A stretch of 37,121 nucleotides of DNA, taken from the NCBI GenBank assembly GCA_002390825.1, contig DGQR01000019.1, forward strand, positions 1 to 37,121, in the 5' to 3' direction. The notes under the pieces are model-generated. The model saw only the letters and a list, made by a program, of their open reading frames with translations. It made no database searches and was not told where the DNA came from. Shown here in pieces: positions 33,275-37,121 of the stretch (position 1 is its first letter; the number at the start of each line of letters is the position of its first letter). Both the position numbers and the translations under genes were made by a program. Origin of the DNA: Rhodoferax sp. UBA4409 (lineage in GTDB: Bacteria; Pseudomonadota; Gammaproteobacteria; Burkholderiales; Burkholderiaceae_C).

Positions 33275-34030
33275 CTATTTCACGTCTTTCCAGAAGGCAG
33301 CATTCAAACGCCACGCAAACAAGGTTAAGACCGCAAGGAAAAGCAATACCCAAACGCCCACACGAACGCGGGTGTTTTGAGCGGGCTCGCCCATCCACTG
33401 AAGGTAGTTGACCAAGTCACCAACCGTCTGATCGTATTGAGCAGGAGACATAGTACCTGGCGTTACTTGCTGCCAGCCCTTGAAGACTTTTTCTTCATGC
33501 CCGTGGTTTACAACCGTCTCAAAGATGGGAACGCGCTTACCCTGAAGCTCCCACAACACGTGAGGCATTCCAACGTTCGGGAACGCCAAGTTGTTCCATC
33601 CCGTGGCCTTGGTGTCATCAGCGTAGTAGGTCCGCATATAAGTGTAAAGGTAGTCAGCACCTGAACCACCTGCGCCTGCACGTGACCGTGCAATCACGGT
33701 CAAATCAGGCGGGTTTGCACCAAACCACTCTTTAGCCTGCCGCGGATCAATGGCGGCCTTCATGGTCTCACCTACTTTGTCGGTCGTAAAAAGCAGGTTG
33801 TCTTTGATCTGCTGATCCGTCAGACCAATATCTTTGAGACGATTAAACCGCATGAACGCTGCCGAATGGCAATTCAGACAGTAATTGACGAAGACTTTTG
33901 CGCCATTCTGCAAAGAGACCAAATCGTTGGTTTTAGATGGCGCCTTGTCCCAGGCAATGCCTCCGGACGCAGCGTTGGCTCCGCCCACCAAACTCAAAAC
34001 AAGAGCCAAGCCGAAAATGATTTTTTTCAT
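33275..34030 (-). CDS. petC: ubiquinol-cytochrome c reductase, cytochrome c1
   Basis: 251 residues. A signal peptide (1-20, ending GGANA) is followed by the haem-binding C51-x2-C54-H55 in NYCLNCHS. A likely axial methionine lies in FPNVGMPHVLWEL, and a C-terminal membrane anchor (about 224-243) ends in basic residues. It takes electrons from the Rieske protein and passes them to soluble cytochrome c in the periplasm. GGAG stands upstream, 17 bases after petB. Last gene of petA-petB-petC. Confidence 0.96.
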   Translation of the reverse strand: MKKIIFGLALVLSLVGGANAASGGIAWDKAPSKTNDLVSLQNGAKVFVNYCLNCHSAAFMRFNRLKDIGLTDQQIKDNLLFTTDKVGETMKAAIDPRQAKEWFGANPPDLTVIARSRAGAGGSGADYLYTYMRTYYADDTKATGWNNLAFPNVGMPHVLWELQGKRVPIFETVVNHGHEEKVFKGWQQVTPGTMSPAQYDQTVGDLVNYLQWMGEPAQNTRVRVGVWVLLFLAVLTLFAWRLNAAFWKDVK

Positions 34031-34047
34031 ACTTTAATCTCCAGCAC

Positions 34048-35463
34048 TCAGTGGGCTGCAAATGTCACACGGGCTGGCACAGGCTTGCTTTCACCCACAG
34101 TGCTCCACCATGGCATCAGCAAGAAAAAGCCGAAGTAAAACAAGGTACCTACTTGGGAAACACGCTCGCCAATCGGAGAAGGGGGCTGCACGCCAAGGTA
34201 AGCCAAGATCACAAAATTGATCACAAAAATACCATACAGATACTTGTGCCAATCCGGACGGTAGCGAATGGACTTCACAGGGCTGTTATCCAGCCACGGC
34301 AAGAAGAACAAGATCACAACCGCGCCACCCATGACCACTACGCCCCAGAACTTAGCGTCGATCGACAGCATGGCTACAGACACGAGCACTGCAGCACCCA
34401 CGATGGCAGCCTTGAAAATATTGGGCAACTTCGCCTTGATCACACCGAAGGCAGCTGCACCAATCACACAGGCGATCAGCGCGTACATCATCTCGCTAGT
34501 GATAGCCCGCAACATGGAATAGAAAGGCGTGAAATACCAGACTGGAGCAATGTGGGCTGGAGTCTTTAGCGGATCAGCGGGAATGAAGTTGTTGTACTCC
34601 AAGAAATATCCACCGAACTCTGGTGCGAAGAAAATGATGGCAGTGAACACCATCAAGAACATGCTCACCGCAAAGATGTCGTGCACGGTGTAGTAAGGAT
34701 GGAACGGAACTCCGTCCAAGGGGTGACCTTGGGCATCGCGCGGGGCGTTGGGCCCTTTGATTTCGACGCCGTCTGGGTTGTTAGAGCCCACATCGTGCAA
34801 CGCAAGCAAGTGCGCAACCACCAAGCCCAACAACACCAATGGGACAGCAATCACGTGGAAGCTGAAGAATCGGTTCAACGTGGCATCACCCACCACAAAA
34901 TCTCCGCGAATCAGCAGCGCGAGGTCAGGCCCGACCAAGGGGACCGCGGCGAACAAGTTCACAATAACTTGTGCACCCCAGTAAGACATTTGACCCCAAG
35001 GCAGCAGATAGCCCATGAAGGCTTCGGCCATCAGGCACAAGAAAATCGCACAACCAAAAATCCACACCAACTCGCGAGGCTTACGGTAGCTACCGTAGAT
35101 CAAGCCGCGGAACATATGCAGGTACACAACGACAAAGAATGCAGAAGCACCAGTCGAGTGCATGTAGCGGATCAGCCAGCCCCAAGGCACATCGCGCATG
35201 ATGTACTCCACAGAGGCAAACGCCAAATTGGCGTCGGGCTTGTAGTGCATGACCAGAAAAATCCCGGTGACGATTTGAATCACCAACACCAGCAAAGCCA
35301 ACGACCCGAAGATGTACCAGAAGTTAAAGTTCTTCGGAGCGTAGTACTCCGACATGTGAACTTTGTAGGCATCAAAAGCCGTAGGAAAACGGTTCTCGAA
35401 CCAATTGGTTACCTTTTCCCCGGAAGAGGCGTTAGGCGAAATGTCCTTGAATGCTCGGGCCAT
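34048..35463 (-). CDS. petB: ubiquinol-cytochrome c reductase, cytochrome b
   Basis: 471 residues, the full bacterial form with eight membrane helices plus a C-terminal extension. Haem ligands are H102 and H116 in helix B and H203 and H218 in helix D. GYLLPWGQMSYWGA is the quinol-site helix. The Qo-site motif is PVWY (307-310) instead of the textbook PEWY; I recall PVWY from other beta- and gammaproteobacteria. It oxidises and reduces quinone in the inner membrane. GAGGAA precedes the ATG. Confidence 0.97.
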   Translation of the reverse strand: MARAFKDISPNASSGEKVTNWFENRFPTAFDAYKVHMSEYYAPKNFNFWYIFGSLALLVLVIQIVTGIFLVMHYKPDANLAFASVEYIMRDVPWGWLIRYMHSTGASAFFVVVYLHMFRGLIYGSYRKPRELVWIFGCAIFLCLMAEAFMGYLLPWGQMSYWGAQVIVNLFAAVPLVGPDLALLIRGDFVVGDATLNRFFSFHVIAVPLVLLGLVVAHLLALHDVGSNNPDGVEIKGPNAPRDAQGHPLDGVPFHPYYTVHDIFAVSMFLMVFTAIIFFAPEFGGYFLEYNNFIPADPLKTPAHIAPVWYFTPFYSMLRAITSEMMYALIACVIGAAAFGVIKAKLPNIFKAAIVGAAVLVSVAMLSIDAKFWGVVVMGGAVVILFFLPWLDNSPVKSIRYRPDWHKYLYGIFVINFVILAYLGVQPPSPIGERVSQVGTLFYFGFFLLMPWWSTVGESKPVPARVTFAAH

Positions 35464-35473
35464 GTCTTATTCC

Positions 35474-36088
35474 TCAGGCTTTTTTGTCTTCGCCGATAAG
35501 CAGCTTGCTGTCGGACAGGAACATGTGGGGGGGGACTTCAAGGTTGTCAGGCGCCGGTTTGTTCTTGAAGACCCGGCCGGCCATATCGAATGTCGAACCA
35601 TGGCATGGGCACAAGAAGCCGCCCTTCCAATCGTCAGGAAGCGAAGGCTGAGCGCCGGTCTGGAATTTGTCAGAGGGAGAGCAACCAAGGTGGGAACAAA
35701 TACCCACTGCCACAAAGAACTCCGGCTTGATGGAGCGCGCTTCATTGCGGGCGTATTCCGGGGTCAGCTCGTCAGGCTTGCGCTCTGACTTGGGATCTGC
35801 CAGTTGGCTATCGATACCCGCCAAAGCGGCTACCTGCTCTGGTGTACGTCGAACAATCCACACAGGCTTGCCGCGCCATTCAACAGTGACCTTCTCACCG
35901 GGTTTGAGTTCAGCGATGTCTACCTCAACGGCTGCCCCTGCAGCCTTCGCGCGCTCAGACGGCTGAAAGGTACTCACAAAGGGAATGGCGGTTGCAACAC
36001 CACCTACCGCACCAGCACAACCGGAGGCAATCAGCCAAGTCCGCTTGCTGGCGTCGATCTTTTTGCTGTCGACAAGTGTTTCACTCAT
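35474..36088 (-). CDS. petA: ubiquinol-cytochrome c reductase, Rieske iron-sulfur subunit
   Basis: 204 residues from the ATG at 36088, which has GAGGA five bases upstream. An N-terminal anchor (about 17-40) is followed by the Rieske domain, whose 2Fe-2S ligands are C131 and H133 in CSHLGC and C160 and H163 in CPCHGS; C136 and C162 form the usual disulfide. A KRTWL stretch rather than a twin arginine precedes the anchor, so a Tat signal is not obvious. First gene of the bc1 operon. Confidence 0.97.
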   Translation of the reverse strand: MSETLVDSKKIDASKRTWLIASGCAGAVGGVATAIPFVSTFQPSERAKAAGAAVEVDIAELKPGEKVTVEWRGKPVWIVRRTPEQVAALAGIDSQLADPKSERKPDELTPEYARNEARSIKPEFFVAVGICSHLGCSPSDKFQTGAQPSLPDDWKGGFLCPCHGSTFDMAGRVFKNKPAPDNLEVPPHMFLSDSKLLIGEDKKA

Positions 36089-36127
36089 GAGAATCCTCAA
36101 CGAACGTCGCTAGTAGATTAGACGAGA

Positions 36128-36157
36128 ATTGTAGCTGACGGATGTAGGGTTATTCAA
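36128..36157 (-). promoter_or_regulatory. sigma-70-type promoter of petABC
   Basis: On the minus strand TTGAAT (-35) and TACAAT (-10) are separated by 18 bases and point to petA, whose ATG is about 40 bases downstream of the -10. The -10 matches five of six consensus bases. No second operator-like dyad is evident. Confidence 0.5.
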
Positions 36158-36244
36158 TGAACAGGGACTTGCGCAAGTCACCTTCGCAATGCCCTTGTGA
36201 TTTAGGGGATACTAGCGCTTTTATCAATTAAGGAGAGTTATCCC

Positions 36245-36673
36245 ATGGGCATGTTGCAAGAATTCAAAGAATTCGCCGTCAAAGGTAATGTGGTCGACTT
36301 GGCAGTCGGTGTGATTATTGGTGGCGCATTCGGCAAAATTGTCGACTCAGTAGTGGGCGACTTGATCATGCCTTTGATCGGCGCAGTCGTTGGTAAACTT
36401 GATTTCTCCAACCTCTTTGTAGTCTTGGGAAGCATTCCTCCTGGCACCGGCACCACTCTGGATGCACTCAAAAAAGCGGGCGTGCCGGTGTTTGCTTATG
36501 GCAACTTCATCACCGTCGCAGTGAACTTTGCGATCTTGGCTTTCATCATTTTCCTGATGATCAAACAAATCAACCGCTTGAAGAAAGAAACCCCGGCTGC
36601 GGCACCTGCGCCCGTGGTTACTTCGGAAGACGTGTTGTTGTTGCGTGAAATCCGCGACAGCCTGAAGAAGTAA
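36245..36673 (+). CDS. mscL: large-conductance mechanosensitive channel
   Basis: 142 residues. MLQEFKEFAVKGNVVDLAVG is the conserved amphipathic start and first membrane helix. A periplasmic loop with GSIPPGTGTT follows, then helix two (about 84-110, FITVAVNFAILAFIIFLMI) and a charged C-terminal helix. It opens as a pentamer under membrane tension to release solutes during osmotic downshock. AGGAGAG lies seven bases before the ATG. It diverges from petABC. Confidence 0.97.
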   Translation: MGMLQEFKEFAVKGNVVDLAVGVIIGGAFGKIVDSVVGDLIMPLIGAVVGKLDFSNLFVVLGSIPPGTGTTLDALKKAGVPVFAYGNFITVAVNFAILAFIIFLMIKQINRLKKETPAAAPAPVVTSEDVLLLREIRDSLKK

Positions 36674-36681
36674 ATTTGACT

Positions 36682-36719
36682 GCAGGATTTGCTACATTTT
36701 GAATAGCAAATCCTGCTTT
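36682..36719. terminator. bidirectional hairpin between mscL and pdxA
   Basis: A perfect 13-base inverted repeat, GCAGGATTTGCTA and TAGCAAATCCTGC, with a nine-base loop lies between the convergent mscL and pdxA stops. Only short T runs follow on either strand, but the stem is long and exactly placed to end both transcripts. Confidence 0.75.
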
Positions 36720-36742
36720 ACGCACAAGGGCTAGGTGCTTAT

Positions 36743-37121
36743 TTAGTTGATTTTTGCGAGGCGCTTCGCAGTATCAACCGCCTCCAACAGGCTTCGATAG
36801 TCTGCGACACCGCGGCCCGCAATGTCAAAAGCCGTGCCATGATCCGGGCTGGTGCGCACCAATGGCAAGCCAAGGGTTACGTTTACACCCTGCTCCACTC
36901 CCAAGTATTTGACAGGGATAAGCCCTTGGTCGTGGTACATCGCCACCACCACGTCAAATTCGCCGGGGTGGTTTTCGGTATTCCTGGCGCGCATAAAAAC
37001 AGTATCGGGTGCAATAGGGCCGTAGACATCCGCCCCCTCAGAACTGACTGCCGCAATCGCCGGTGCGATGGTCTCGATCTCCTCTTGCCCAAACAGCCCG
37101 CCCTCGCCCGCATGCGGGTTC
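36743..37121 (-). CDS. pdxA: 4-hydroxythreonine-4-phosphate dehydrogenase, 5' end missing
   Basis: The C-terminal 125 codons; the gene continues past the right edge. The frame reads from the edge NPHAGEGGLFGQEEIE, then YGPIAPDT, VVVAMYHDQGLIPVKYLG, GVNVTLGLPLVRTSPDHGT and AFDIAGRG, all PdxA signatures. These include the metal-binding histidines of NPHAGE, YHDQG and PDHG. It acts in the DXP-dependent route to pyridoxal phosphate. I checked the frame across 36995-37121 and found no break. Confidence 0.95.
   Translation of the reverse strand, partial: NPHAGEGGLFGQEEIETIAPAIAAVSSEGADVYGPIAPDTVFMRARNTENHPGEFDVVVAMYHDQGLIPVKYLGVEQGVNVTLGLPLVRTSPDHGTAFDIAGRGVADYRSLLEAVDTAKRLAKIN

Noticed and set aside
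36743..37121. Possible frameshift in pdxA, as two overlapping minus-strand frames start here
   Set aside because: Direct translation from the right edge gives one unbroken frame with all PdxA motifs; the second frame is a shadow.
1..37121. CRISPR array, insertion sequence or prophage
   Set aside because: I saw no regularly spaced repeats, transposase motif, integrase or phage structural gene on either strand.

Overview
The window is a chromosomal segment of a betaproteobacterium, most likely a Comamonadaceae member (Rhodoferax/Polaromonas-like). This is an inference from gene order and protein types: pilB-pilC-pilD-coaE-zapD-yacG facing a dciA / M23 peptidase / secA-argJ-ATPase-mutT block, followed by tRNA-Thr, sspB-sspA and petABC. 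No 16S rRNA gene is present to confirm it. Both ends cut through genes: a Wzy-like polymerase on the left and pdxA on the right. I see no insertion sequence, phage gene, CRISPR array or gene-free stretch over 300 bases.

Bases 1-12080 are the distal part of an exopolysaccharide cluster, all on the + strand and often joined by overlapping stop/start codons. It holds a polymerase/ligase-like membrane protein, a GT2 glycosyltransferase, a flippase, a nitroreductase-domain protein with an extra N-terminal region, a polysaccharide pyruvyl transferase, a CysE-type acetyltransferase, a CapK/PaaK-type adenylate-forming enzyme, a GT4 glycosyltransferase, a secreted heparinase II/III-like lyase, and a split Alg14/Alg13-type glycosyltransferase pair. 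Part of it (about 4.8-6.2 kb) is clearly AT-richer than the rest. Together these genes would assemble, decorate, export and trim a surface polysaccharide.

Bases 12150-19572 supply nucleotide sugars. UDP-glucose dehydrogenase and a phosphomannomutase/phosphoglucomutase come first, and a complete dTDP-L-rhamnose set (rfbB, rfbD, rfbA, rfbC) comes last. Between them, on the opposite strand, sits a two-gene unit: a small type IV pilin-like protein and a PEP-CTERM (exosortase-target) protein whose 3' end overlaps the mutase gene. PEP-CTERM proteins usually accompany exosortase and exopolysaccharide loci, so the exosortase is probably upstream of this window.

Bases 19660-25094 are the type IV pilus assembly operon pilB-pilC-pilD followed by coaE, zapD and yacG. 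It converges on a minus-strand block that reads, in transcription order, M23 peptidase, secA, argJ, an AAA ATPase and mutT. dciA diverges from the peptidase gene. The last part holds tRNA-Thr(UGU), sspB and sspA, then the cytochrome bc1 operon petA-petB-petC with a recognisable promoter and a strong terminator, mscL, and the 3' part of pdxA facing mscL across a perfect 13-bp hairpin.

The least explained parts are the polysaccharide decoration cassette (3.3-7.6 kb) and the pilin/PEP-CTERM pair with its unusual upstream region (14.9-16.1 kb). Everything to the right of 19.6 kb is ordinary conserved housekeeping sequence with a few small oddities.
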